Origin: VAZQ01 sp963753575
GTDB taxonomy: Bacteria; Pseudomonadota; Alphaproteobacteria; Rhizobiales; Xanthobacteraceae
Direction: 5' to 3'
DNA: 64,000 nt
Assembly: GCA_963753575.1 (NCBI GenBank)
Contig: CAVWCR010000003.1
Location: 310,001-374,000 of the forward strand
The notes under the pieces are model-generated. The model was not told the DNA's origin, did not search any database, and was given only the letters and a program-made list of their open reading frames with translations. Shown one piece after another: positions 52,126 through 60,142 of this stretch; position 1 is the first letter of the stretch, and each line of letters begins with the position of its first letter. A program made the position numbers and the translations under genes.

Positions 52126-53148
52126 ATGACGGCGTCATGGGTCGCGGAGCAGTGGGCAGTCGCGCAGCGGATCAAAGTCATGCCGCTGAAACGGATGCGT
52201 CAGTTGTTGGGCGCCGCCCTGGCGGTGGTCGTCTTTGGCGGCATCGCCGGTGCGGAGACCTATCCATCGCGGCCGATTCGGCTGGTCGTTCCCTATGCGG
52301 CTGGCGGTCCCACCGACCTGGCCGCGCGGCAGATCGCGGAGGTGCTGCGACCGCACCTCGGGCAGCCGGTCGTCATCGAAAATCGCGGCGGCGCCGGCGG
52401 CATTCCCGGTACGGAGGCGGTCGCACATGCCAGTCCCGACGGCTATACGCTGCTGGCGGGCGCGGCCGGCCCGCTGGTTGTCAGTCCGAGCGTCAAGAAG
52501 CTCCGTTATGACGTCGAGAAGGATCTTGCTCCGATCGCCGAGATCTGGCGCTCCTCGCAGGTCTTGGCCGTCAATCCGCGGATCGGGGTCAAGTCGGTCC
52601 AGGAATTCGTCGCTTATGCCAAGAAGAACGCCGGCAAGGTCAATGCCGGCTCCGCCGGCAACGGCACTCTTCCGCATCTATCGCTTGTGCTGATGAACGA
52701 GGTCGCTGGCCTCAAGGTCGCCCACGTCCCCTACCGGGGCACGGGCGCCGCGGTCAAGGATCTGATCGGCGGCCAGATCGAGGCCATGTTCGGCGACACC
52801 GCGGTGCTCGCGCCCAGCATTGGGTCGGGCGCGCTTGTGGCGCTTGCGGTGACGTCCCCGCAGCGCTCGTCGCTGCTTCCTGGCACGCCCACCATGGGGG
52901 AGGCGGGCTACCCGCAACTCGTTGCCGAGAGCTGGTACGGGCTGCTGGCGCCGGCGGGCCTCGATCCCGGGGTCTTCGACCGGATCGTGATGGCCACGCA
53001 AAGCGCGCTGAAGGAGCCGGCATTTGTCGCTGCGCTGAAGCTTCAGGGTGCGACCGCAGTCTCCGTAACGCCGGAAGCGTTCCGTGCGCTCATCCGGCAC
53101 GAGGCCAAGCGTTGGGCACCAGTCGCAAAGGCGGCGGGGCTGCAATGA
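52126..53148 (+). CDS. Tripartite tricarboxylate receptor (Bug/TctC-like), first of two
   Basis: A periplasmic solute-binding protein of about 340 residues, first gene of the operon. The export signal is MRQLLGAALAVVVFGGIAGA, cut before ETYPSRPIR. Family marks follow: IRLVVPYAAGGPTDLAARQI, VIENRGGAGGIPGTEAVAHA, GTLPHLSLVLMNEVAGLKVA and VPYRGTGAAVKDLIGGQIEA. The ATG at 52126 has AAAGGAC nine bases upstream; an ATG at 52180 (MPLKRMRQ) would give a more usual short signal peptide. Bug receptors bind small carboxylates with high specificity; a matching TctAB membrane pair is not in the window. Confidence 0.9.
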   Translation: MTASWVAEQWAVAQRIKVMPLKRMRQLLGAALAVVVFGGIAGAETYPSRPIRLVVPYAAGGPTDLAARQIAEVLRPHLGQPVVIENRGGAGGIPGTEAVAHASPDGYTLLAGAAGPLVVSPSVKKLRYDVEKDLAPIAEIWRSSQVLAVNPRIGVKSVQEFVAYAKKNAGKVNAGSAGNGTLPHLSLVLMNEVAGLKVAHVPYRGTGAAVKDLIGGQIEAMFGDTAVLAPSIGSGALVALAVTSPQRSSLLPGTPTMGEAGYPQLVAESWYGLLAPAGLDPGVFDRIVMATQSALKEPAFVAALKLQGATAVSVTPEAFRALIRHEAKRWAPVAKAAGLQ

Positions 53149-53194
53149 GCGCTCGGCGCTGCCGCGCCGGCACTGATGGGAGGGGAGGATCGCG

Positions 53195-54181
53195 ATGAGC
53201 CGCAAATGCACGAAGAGTATCATTGTCGCCCTCGGCGGCATCCTGGCCGTGTTGTCGGCCGCCATTGTCGCGTTGCCGGTGCGGGCCGACTTTCCGGAAC
53301 GCAATATTCGTCTTGTCGTCTCGTTTCCAGCGGGCGGAACCGGCGACGCAGTCGGCCGTGTGCTGGCGGATGCGCTGTCTGCCCGCCTCAAGACCGCTGT
53401 CGTGGTCGACAATCAGGGCGGCGCGGCCGGCACCATCGGCACGGCCGCGGTGGCACGAGCGGAGCCGGACGGCTACACGATGCTTCTGTCGGCCACGGCG
53501 GTCTTCGCCATCGTTCCGCACCTCCGCAAGATCAGTTTTGATCCGATCAAGGACCTCAAGCCGGTGGCGCGCGTGGGCGAGTCACTGCGCGCCATTGCGG
53601 TCAATCCGCGCGTGCCGGCGCGGACTCTCGGAGAATTCATCGCCTATGCCAAGCAGAACCCCAGGAAGCTGAACTACGGGTCGTCCGGACCTGGCTCGAC
53701 GGTTCACATCCTGACCGAGGCCTTCCAGCGGGCAGCCGGCATCGAAATGGTCCATGTTCCCTATCGCGGCGCGGCACCTGCGCTGCAGGGGCTGCTTTCG
53801 GGCAGCATCGACCTTCTGATCGACACCGTGGTGATCCCGCAGATCAAGAGTGGATCGTTGCGCGGCCTTGCGGCCGTCGGTGACGAGCGGCTGGCAGAGC
53901 TGCCCGACCTTGCAACCCTGGCCGAAGCCGGCTTTGCAGGCGTTCGGACCTCCGGCTGGACGGCGCTGTTCGGTCCCGCTCGCCTGCCGGCGCAGCTTGT
54001 CGCCCTCTATGCCAAGGCTGTCGAAGACGCATTCAGCGACCAGGCCTTCCTCAATCGCCTGGTTCTGACCGGCTCAAAACCTGCTTTCCTGGGACCCGAG
54101 CCGTTTGCAAAATATGTCGCCGACGACAACGCCTATTTCGGCCGGCTGATCAGCGAAGCTGGTATCAAGCCGCAGAACTAG
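53195..54181 (+). CDS. Tripartite tricarboxylate receptor (Bug/TctC-like), second of two
   Basis: A 328-residue paralogue of the preceding gene. The signal peptide runs to PVRA (about residue 30), followed by DFPERNIRLVVSFPAGGTGD, VVVDNQGGAAGTIGTAAVAR, STVHILTEAFQRAAGIEMVH and VPYRGAAPALQGLLSGSIDL. The two proteins differ widely in sequence, so they are likely to bind different ligands or to come from separate acquisitions rather than a recent duplication. The start ATG at 53195 follows GGAGGGGAGGATCGCG, a strong site. The GntR-type regulator follows 14 bp downstream. Confidence 0.92.
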   Translation: MSRKCTKSIIVALGGILAVLSAAIVALPVRADFPERNIRLVVSFPAGGTGDAVGRVLADALSARLKTAVVVDNQGGAAGTIGTAAVARAEPDGYTMLLSATAVFAIVPHLRKISFDPIKDLKPVARVGESLRAIAVNPRVPARTLGEFIAYAKQNPRKLNYGSSGPGSTVHILTEAFQRAAGIEMVHVPYRGAAPALQGLLSGSIDLLIDTVVIPQIKSGSLRGLAAVGDERLAELPDLATLAEAGFAGVRTSGWTALFGPARLPAQLVALYAKAVEDAFSDQAFLNRLVLTGSKPAFLGPEPFAKYVADDNAYFGRLISEAGIKPQN

Positions 54182-54195
54182 AAGCAGGTTGCCGC

Positions 54196-54981
54196 ATGTC
54201 TGTACCTACCCTGAACCGCAAACCGCAGATCGACCTCAATCAGAGCGGGATTTCGCGTTATCTGCAGCTTGCCACCCTGTTCCGGCGCCGCGTGGAAACC
54301 GGCGAGTGGGCCGTCGGCGCCCGCATTCCTACGGTGGACGAACTGGCCGATGAATGCGGCGTAGCCCGTTTGACCATCCGCCAAGCACTGGATCAGCTTG
54401 AGGACGACGGCATCATTCAGCGCTTTCGGGCCAAAGGCACGTTCGTGCGCAAGCGGCGGCCGCAGGAACTGTGGTGCGAGGTCCATACCGATTGGTCGGG
54501 AATGCTGCTGGCCCGCGCTGGTGCGACCATCGAAGTCTTGATCGATGAGAGCGGCGTGCGACCAGCGAGCTACGAGGGACAGGGAACGCTGGCATCCGGC
54601 TATCGCCACCTGCGGCGCCGGCACTCGCGCGACGGCGAGGCCTTTCTGCTTGCCGACGTCTATGTCGAGGAAAGGATCAGCAAGCGCATCCCGGCCAAAT
54701 CATTCTCGACCAAGACGGCTCTGCGCCTGATTGCCGACGTGCGTGGTCTCAAGATCGGGGCCGCGAAGCAGACGTTGACCATCGGGATCGCAGATGTCGA
54801 GACCTCGACGCTGCTGGGCGTTTCGCTCAACGCGCCGGTCGCCTGCATCCAGCGTGTCGTCATTGACAAGGAGGGCATGGTGGTTCTCGTCACCGATGGA
54901 ATCTATCGCGGCGATGTCGTGAAGCTCGACATGAATCTCGCGACGCCGGACGTCGGCATTCCGCATGCGGGCAGCAAATGA
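54196..54981 (+). CDS. GntR-family regulator of the HutC type
   Basis: A 261-residue transcriptional regulator. The N-terminal winged helix (about 15-85) reads SRYLQLATLFRRRVETGEWA, then IPTVDELADECGVARLTIRQ and the wing IIQRFRAKGTFVRKRR. The C-terminal part is a UTRA ligand-binding domain (YRHLRRRHSRDGEAFLLADV and VACIQRVVIDKEGMVVLVTD). It most likely represses the surrounding operon until a pathway compound binds. It overlaps the GST gene start by four bases, so it is inside the operon and probably autoregulated. The candidate operator region is 51956-52125. Confidence 0.9.
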   Translation: MSVPTLNRKPQIDLNQSGISRYLQLATLFRRRVETGEWAVGARIPTVDELADECGVARLTIRQALDQLEDDGIIQRFRAKGTFVRKRRPQELWCEVHTDWSGMLLARAGATIEVLIDESGVRPASYEGQGTLASGYRHLRRRHSRDGEAFLLADVYVEERISKRIPAKSFSTKTALRLIADVRGLKIGAAKQTLTIGIADVETSTLLGVSLNAPVACIQRVVIDKEGMVVLVTDGIYRGDVVKLDMNLATPDVGIPHAGSK

Positions 54982-55586
54982 AGCTGCATTGGTCGCCGCG
55001 CTCCCCGTTCGTTCGCAAGGTCATGGTCGTCGCGCATGAGGCCGGCCTGGTGGACCGGCTTTCATTGGTGCGAACGGTCGTGGCCATGAATACCGTCAAC
55101 GGAGAGCTGCTTGCGGACAATCCGCTGAGCAAGCTTCCCACGCTTGTGCTGGACGACGGAACGCCGCTGTTCGATTCGGTGGTCATTTGCGAATATTTCG
55201 ATTCCCTCCATGCGGGAGCGCGTTTGTTTCCGACCGAGCCACCAGCGAAGTGGCTGGCGCTGCGACGGCATGCGCTCGGCGACGGCTTGCTCGATCTCCT
55301 GATCCTTTGGCGCAACGAACGCGCGCGCGCGCATCCGGCCGACGACTATCTCGCGGCGTTTCGAGCCAAGGCCGATGCCGCGCTTGACTATCTCGAACGG
55401 GACGCCGAAGGCCTTTCGCAGACGGCGTTCGGGATCGGGCATGTCGCGATCGGCTGCGGCCTGTCTTATGCCGATTTCCGGTTTCCCGATCTCAATTGGC
55501 GCAACAATCGTCTGCGCCTGGCCCGGTGGCACGAGACTTTCACACGGCGCCCATCGGTGCAGGCGACCGAGGCGCGGGAGGGTTGA
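54978..55586 (+). CDS. Glutathione S-transferase family protein
   Basis: A 202-residue protein with the thioredoxin-like N-terminal domain (MKLHWSPRSPFVRKVMVVAH; LSKLPTLVLDDGTPLFDSVV, where Leu-Pro and Asp-Ser contact glutathione) and a helical C-terminal domain (AFRAKADAALDYLERDAEGL). The Ser-Pro-Arg-Ser start resembles bacterial detoxification GSTs and some maleylacetoacetate isomerases. In a catabolic operon it might open, isomerise or remove a group from an intermediate with glutathione; this is inference. Its start overlaps the end of the GntR gene (ATGA), and its stop lies one base before the CoA-transferase start. Confidence 0.88.
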   Translation: MKLHWSPRSPFVRKVMVVAHEAGLVDRLSLVRTVVAMNTVNGELLADNPLSKLPTLVLDDGTPLFDSVVICEYFDSLHAGARLFPTEPPAKWLALRRHALGDGLLDLLILWRNERARAHPADDYLAAFRAKADAALDYLERDAEGLSQTAFGIGHVAIGCGLSYADFRFPDLNWRNNRLRLARWHETFTRRPSVQATEAREG

Positions 55587-55587
55587 C

Positions 55588-56799
55588 ATGGCGGGGCCGC
55601 TGTCGCACGTGCGCGTGCTTGATCTCAGTCGTATCATGGCGGGCCCCTGGGCCGGTCAGATCCTGGCCGACCTCGGCGCTGATGTGATCAAGGTGGAGCG
55701 TTCCGGCGTCGGTGACGATACCCGTGCGTGGGGCCCGCCGTTTCTCAAGGACAGGGACGGTGCCGACACACGCGAGTCCGGCTACTACCTGTCGGTCAAC
55801 CGCGGCAAGCGATCCATCGCGCTCGACCTCGAAAAATCCGAAGACCGTCAGGTGGTGCGCGCGCTGGCGCAGCGGTCTGACATTCTCCTGGAAAATTTCA
55901 AGGTCGGAACGCTTAAGCGCTTCGGCCTCGACTATGACAGCCTGGCGGCCATCGATCCGCGGCTGATCTATTGTTCGATCACCGGCTTTGGACAGACCGG
56001 GCCCAAGCGCGATGCGCCGGCCTATGACTTCATGATCCAGGCGATGGGCGGGCTCATGAGCGTCACCGGCGAAGCCGACGGAAGGCCGGGAGGCGGGCCG
56101 CAGAAGGTGGGCGTGCCGATCACCGATTTGATGACCGGCATGTATGCCGCCGTTTCCGTTCTTGCCGCGCTCGCAAGGCGCGAAGTGAGCGGCCGCGGGG
56201 ACTATATTGATCTCTCCATGCTCGATGTGCAGACCGCATACCTCGCCAATCAAGCGATGAATTTCCTGGTGTCGGGCAAGCCGCCGCGCCGCGGCGGCAA
56301 CGCTCATCCCAACATCCAGCCGCAGGATGTCTTCGTCTGCCGGAATGGGCATCTTGCGCTCGCGGTCGGCAACGATTCGCAATTCGAGAAGCTCTGCTCG
56401 GCCGTCGGGCGTCCGGAATGGGCGAAGGACGAGCGGTTTCTCAGGAATGCGGATCGCGTGCGCAACCGCGAGGCGCTGACGGCGATGATTGCGGATGTGC
56501 TTTCACACGGTGACGTGGGCGAGTGGGTTGCGCGTATCGAAGCCGGCGGCGTTCCGTGCGCTCCGATCAATTCCGTTCCGGCGGTGTTCGAGGAGCCGCA
56601 GATCAAGCATCGCGAGATGCTTCGACAGCTTCCGCATCCGGTCGCCGGGGCGGTGCCGCAGGTCGTGAGCCCGATGCGCTTTCGGCAATCGCCGCTGTCG
56701 TTCGATCGCCCGCCACCGCTTCTGGGCGAGCACACACATGAAATCCTGGCCGAGCTCGGCTTGGATGACAACAGGTGCGCGTCGGCCGTACACCGATAA
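55588..56799 (+). CDS. CaiB/BaiF-type (class III) CoA-transferase
   Basis: A 403-residue cytosolic enzyme that moves CoA between carboxylic acids. Landmarks: LSHVRVLDLSRIMAGPWAGQ at the start, ADVIKVERSGVGDDTRAWGP, VNRGKRSIALDLEKSEDRQV, CSITGFGQTGPKRDAPAYDF, and the catalytic aspartate region VPITDLMTGMYAAVSVLAAL (Asp near residue 178). The C-terminal NSVPAVFEEPQIKHREMLRQ is also standard. The ATG at 55588 is one base past the GST stop. It likely activates the operon's acid substrate to a CoA thioester, which the enoyl-CoA hydratase family protein downstream then handles. Confidence 0.93.
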   Translation: MAGPLSHVRVLDLSRIMAGPWAGQILADLGADVIKVERSGVGDDTRAWGPPFLKDRDGADTRESGYYLSVNRGKRSIALDLEKSEDRQVVRALAQRSDILLENFKVGTLKRFGLDYDSLAAIDPRLIYCSITGFGQTGPKRDAPAYDFMIQAMGGLMSVTGEADGRPGGGPQKVGVPITDLMTGMYAAVSVLAALARREVSGRGDYIDLSMLDVQTAYLANQAMNFLVSGKPPRRGGNAHPNIQPQDVFVCRNGHLALAVGNDSQFEKLCSAVGRPEWAKDERFLRNADRVRNREALTAMIADVLSHGDVGEWVARIEAGGVPCAPINSVPAVFEEPQIKHREMLRQLPHPVAGAVPQVVSPMRFRQSPLSFDRPPPLLGEHTHEILAELGLDDNRCASAVHR

Positions 56800-56808
56800 T
56801 CTTGGAAT

Positions 56809-57390
56809 TTGATCTTGGCCCGCATTCCCCTTCCGTCGCCCGATGAGATGACGCCCGAACAGCTTCGGGTGTACGAGTCCATCGTCAATGGCCCGCGTGG
56901 AACGCTGGTCGGCCCGTTGCGCGCGGCGCTGCATCGGCCCGAGCTCGCCGAAAAATGGCAGCAGCTCGGTGAGTTGCTGCGCTATCGCACGACCCTGCCG
57001 CCGCAGGTCAGCGAGCTAGCCATTCTGGTGACGGCGCGGCGCTGGCGGTCCCAGGTCGAATGGCACATGCACGCCATGGCGGCCGAGCAAGCCGGAATAG
57101 CGCCCGAGGTCATCGCAGCGATCAAGGATTGCCGGCGGCCGGTCGGGGCGGGCGAGAAGGCAACGGCGATCTATGACTATGCGGTTGAATTGACGCGCGA
57201 CGGCCATGTACGGCCGGAAACCTATGACGCAGTGCTGCGGGACTGGGGCGTGGCCGGCATTGTCGAGCTGACGGCGCTGATCGGCTACTACACGATGGTG
57301 GCGATGACGCTCAACGCGCACGAGATTCCGCTGCCGGCGGGAACGCAACCGCCGTTTCCGGTTGTCACAGATTTGGAAGCAGGACAGTAG
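56809..57390 (+). CDS. Carboxymuconolactone decarboxylase family protein
   Basis: A 193-residue all-helical protein of the AhpD/CMD superfamily. The pattern YRTTLPPQVSELAILVTARR, WRSQVEWHMHAMAAEQAGIA and IGYYTMVAMTLNAHEIPLPA is that of the CMD branch. It lacks the CxxC of AhpD-type peroxidase reductases, so a decarboxylase or hydrolase-like role is more plausible. The start is non-ATG: TTG at 56809 or TTG at 56815, just nine bases after the CoA-transferase stop. It joins the lactonase-like and cycloisomerase-like genes as a third beta-ketoadipate-type family member in the cluster. Confidence 0.85.
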   Translation: MILARIPLPSPDEMTPEQLRVYESIVNGPRGTLVGPLRAALHRPELAEKWQQLGELLRYRTTLPPQVSELAILVTARRWRSQVEWHMHAMAAEQAGIAPEVIAAIKDCRRPVGAGEKATAIYDYAVELTRDGHVRPETYDAVLRDWGVAGIVELTALIGYYTMVAMTLNAHEIPLPAGTQPPFPVVTDLEAGQ

Positions 57391-57403
57391 ATCGGACCGG
57401 GCC

Positions 57404-58168
57404 ATGAGCGAGCTGATCGTCGATACACTTGGCAAGATCGTTACGGTCACGCTCGATCGACCGCCGGTCAATGCGCTGACGCTGGCGCTGTACGAACAGA
57501 TTGCGGCCACGTTCGAGGCGATCGGCGCGCGCAGCGACGTTCACTGCGCGATCTTCACCGGCGCGGGAACGCGGGCCTTCTGCGCCGGTCTCGATCTCAA
57601 GGAGTTTCTGGCGGCGACGCCCGAACAGGACCCCGAGCGGGCCCGGATCGTCCGCCGCTGCTTCAGCGCGGTGCGTCACTGCGCCATCCCGGTGATTGCG
57701 GCGGTCAACGGCCCGGCGCTCGGCGCCGGATGCGTGCTGGCCTCGGTCTGCGACATCCGAATTGCCACGACCACGGCGACCTTCGGATTGCCGGAGATCA
57801 ATGTGGGGCGTTGCGGTGGCGGCGCCCATATCGGGCGTCATGTGCCGCAGGGCGTCTTGCGAAAGATGTTTTTTACCGGCCGGCCGATTTCCGCCGACGA
57901 AGCCTATCGTGTCAATCTGGTTGAGGAGGTAGTGCCGGCGGATCGTCTGATGGAGGCCGCGCGCGAGCTTGCCAGCATCATTTCGGAGAAGGCGCCGCTT
58001 GGCTTGCGACTCGGCAAGAAGGCGCTCAACGAGATCGAGTTCATGCCGGTCGAAGCAGGCTATGCGCACGAGCAGACCTATAGCACCCAATTGATGCGCA
58101 CGCAGGATGCCCGCGAGGCGACGCGCGCGGTCATCGAGAAGCGCGCGCCGGCGTTTCAAGGCAAGTAG
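57404..58168 (+). CDS. Enoyl-CoA hydratase/isomerase family protein
   Basis: A 254-residue crotonase-fold protein, last gene of the operon. The oxyanion-hole segment CAGLDLKEFLAATPEQ and the second one in AVNGPALGAGCVLASVCDIR are present. At the usual first catalytic glutamate position the sequence reads FGLPEINVGRCGGGAHIGRH, keeping Glu; the second acid is not obvious. So hydration, isomerisation or ring-opening hydrolysis of a CoA ester are all possible. The ATG at 57404 is chosen because it gives a normal N terminus (SELIVDTLGKIVTVTLDRP); it lies 13 bp after the preceding stop. Confidence 0.92.
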   Translation: MSELIVDTLGKIVTVTLDRPPVNALTLALYEQIAATFEAIGARSDVHCAIFTGAGTRAFCAGLDLKEFLAATPEQDPERARIVRRCFSAVRHCAIPVIAAVNGPALGAGCVLASVCDIRIATTTATFGLPEINVGRCGGGAHIGRHVPQGVLRKMFFTGRPISADEAYRVNLVEEVVPADRLMEAARELASIISEKAPLGLRLGKKALNEIEFMPVEAGYAHEQTYSTQLMRTQDAREATRAVIEKRAPAFQGK

Positions 58169-58191
58169 GTCGCCCTGGGAGCTCGGCGGGT

Positions 58192-58992
58192 CTATTTGGC
58201 CTGTACCTCGATCACAATGTCAGCAAGAGCTTTCGGATCAGGCGGGAGCTCCTTCTGCCCCGGAGGAATATTGCTGACGGCAAGCATGTGGGCGACGGCG
58301 TCGACGGCTTCCTGGTCGGTGAGCGTGCCCGGATTGTCGGGCGGCATCTTCGTGCGCACGTAGACGAACAGCGTGGCGAGGGTCTGCCCTGCCCATTTGT
58401 GGAGGAAGGTCGCTCTCGCGATCGCAGGCGACGGCGGCATGTCCGGCTGACCGGCGCCGTTCAGCCGCGCGCCGTGACACGTGACGCAGACACTCTCGTG
58501 GATTTCCTCGCCGCGCTGGTTTTGGGCCGCCGTATAGACTCCGCTCCAGACCGACACTCTTGCCCCCGCCGGCGCGGACAGCCCGGCCAGGATCGTCGTC
58601 ACGCTATCGGCGGCCACCGCGCCGAACTTGTTGTTCCAGGCGTTGCGAACATAGTTGGCGAGCGCCGCGATCTCGCCGGCGGTCAGCTTGGGGAAGGCCA
58701 CCATTCCACCCTTGCCGAGGCGGATCATGCGCACGATCAGGTCGAGGTCTTTGAGGTGGTCATTGCCGGTCAGCGCCGGGATATTCGGCGGCGTTCCGAC
58801 GCCACCGGCCTGATGACACGCAACGCAATTGGCATCGTAAAGCTCTCGCCCCTGCTGAAACACCGCGGGGTCGACTGCCGCGCTTGCATTGGCCCCGCCG
58901 CCTTGCTGGGCGACCGCGACCGGGGCGCGGAGGAGCAATGCCGCGGCGATCGCCAACGGCGCCAACAATACCACGCACGCTCGGGTTTTCAT
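58192..58992 (-). CDS. Diheme cytochrome c, exported
   Basis: A 266-residue periplasmic cytochrome with two class I domains. After the signal peptide (cut near AVAQ, about residue 29) the first heme motif CVACH is at 56-60 and the second CVTCH at 169-173. Likely axial methionines are in KGGMVAFPKLT (Met97) and RTKMPPDNPG. It is the last gene of a unit with an Ig-like protein and a Tat-exported flavoprotein and probably accepts electrons from the flavoprotein. The ATG at 58992 gives the signal peptide its normal N terminus; the frame is open to 59079. It converges with the enoyl-CoA hydratase gene, 23 bp apart. Confidence 0.9.
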   Translation of the reverse strand: MKTRACVVLLAPLAIAAALLLRAPVAVAQQGGGANASAAVDPAVFQQGRELYDANCVACHQAGGVGTPPNIPALTGNDHLKDLDLIVRMIRLGKGGMVAFPKLTAGEIAALANYVRNAWNNKFGAVAADSVTTILAGLSAPAGARVSVWSGVYTAAQNQRGEEIHESVCVTCHGARLNGAGQPDMPPSPAIARATFLHKWAGQTLATLFVYVRTKMPPDNPGTLTDQEAVDAVAHMLAVSNIPPGQKELPPDPKALADIVIEVQAK

Positions 58993-59032
58993 CCGGTCCT
59001 GCCTTCCCACTTCGATGTTGTTGTCGTTGCGA

Positions 59033-59962
59033 TCAGTCCAGGGCCTCGTCCGGCGGCACCCAAGGCTGGTCCTCATCAAGTTCCGCTTTGCTGATCATGT
59101 CGGCCGTCACCTCGACGGAGGTGCTGAGCGGAATGTATTTGGACGCTGAAACCAGGATATCGTATTGGCCTTTGGTCACCTTGAGCCTTGCAATCCCGTT
59201 CGTGTCGGTGATCGCCCGGAACGGGTGCATGACCACGCGCGCGTCCTTGATCGGAGCCTGCTTCTCGCGGTCGACGGCCTCGACCGTGACCTCGCAATCG
59301 GGCGCGTCGACGACCTTGATGACAAGGTCGGACGTGCCGGCTGCATGCGGCAGCTCCGAATCCCACGCGGCGGTCTTGACCTCCCACCGATGGTTTCCGG
59401 CCGCCGGCGGGGCTTGCGCTTCAATCTCGGCAAAGTAGAGCGCTTCGGTGCCCGGCCAGATGTCGCCGCCAAGCTTTGCGGCGCGGATTTCCGAGCCATC
59501 ATGGCCCAGGATGCTCAACCCATGGCCGCTCAAGTTGCACCCGGCAGAGCATTTGGCGCCGACCGTGAAGCTGAAACGCTCGCCCGCCACAACGGCGGAC
59601 GGCAAGCCCCAGACGTTCAGCAGCGCCGCATGCGGCTTGACCACGAAACGGACTTCGGTTGAGGCCTGTTCCTGCAACGCCCCATCCTTGTCCGCCGTGA
59701 CCAGGACGGCCCGATAGAAGTGCTCTCCCACGGCGCACGGCGACGCCAGGACGATGTCGTTGGATTGGTATTCCCCATCTTCCGAGCTCGTGAGCTCGGC
59801 GCGGGCCAGCTCGGCGTCTTCCGGATCTCGAATCGAAACGCTCGGTGCGCGCAGGCCACCCTCGCGCGGACACGTGGCGCGCACCTGCAGCGTGATGTCG
59901 GCGCCGGCATCCACCTCATCGGGTGAGACCTCGACCGTGCAGGTGCATTGATCGTGCTTCAT
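59033..59962 (-). CDS. Ig-like-domain protein of unknown function in the flavocytochrome operon
   Basis: A 309-residue acidic protein without a signal peptide if it starts at the ATG at 59962 (preceded by GGAAGGCGAC). It appears to consist of three beta-sandwich units: about 1-100 (VSPDEVDAGADITLQVRATC), 105-210 (VAGERFSFTVGAKCSAGCNL), and a C-terminal carboxypeptidase-regulatory-like unit (IKDARVVMHPFRAITDTNGI). Conserved-looking cysteines (CTC near residue 6, KCSAGC) might form disulfides or bind metal. The family is unknown to me. Its place between flavoprotein and cytochrome genes suggests a chaperone or structural subunit, perhaps carried out by the Tat partner (inference). Confidence 0.7.
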   Translation of the reverse strand: MKHDQCTCTVEVSPDEVDAGADITLQVRATCPREGGLRAPSVSIRDPEDAELARAELTSSEDGEYQSNDIVLASPCAVGEHFYRAVLVTADKDGALQEQASTEVRFVVKPHAALLNVWGLPSAVVAGERFSFTVGAKCSAGCNLSGHGLSILGHDGSEIRAAKLGGDIWPGTEALYFAEIEAQAPPAAGNHRWEVKTAAWDSELPHAAGTSDLVIKVVDAPDCEVTVEAVDREKQAPIKDARVVMHPFRAITDTNGIARLKVTKGQYDILVSASKYIPLSTSVEVTADMISKAELDEDQPWVPPDEALD

Positions 59963-60142
59963 GTCGCCTTCCAGCAACGAAATTCAGTGCGCGGGTCTTG
60001 CGGGAACAGGTCGTGCGGGAAGACGACTGCGCCGGTGGGGCAAAGCCCCACCGGACATTCATGCGGACGCCGGGACGGGAGCCGCTTTCAGTGACCGCGG
60101 CCCGCCTCTCTCCCGCTCGTTCCCGCGCAAGCGGAACGCGCT

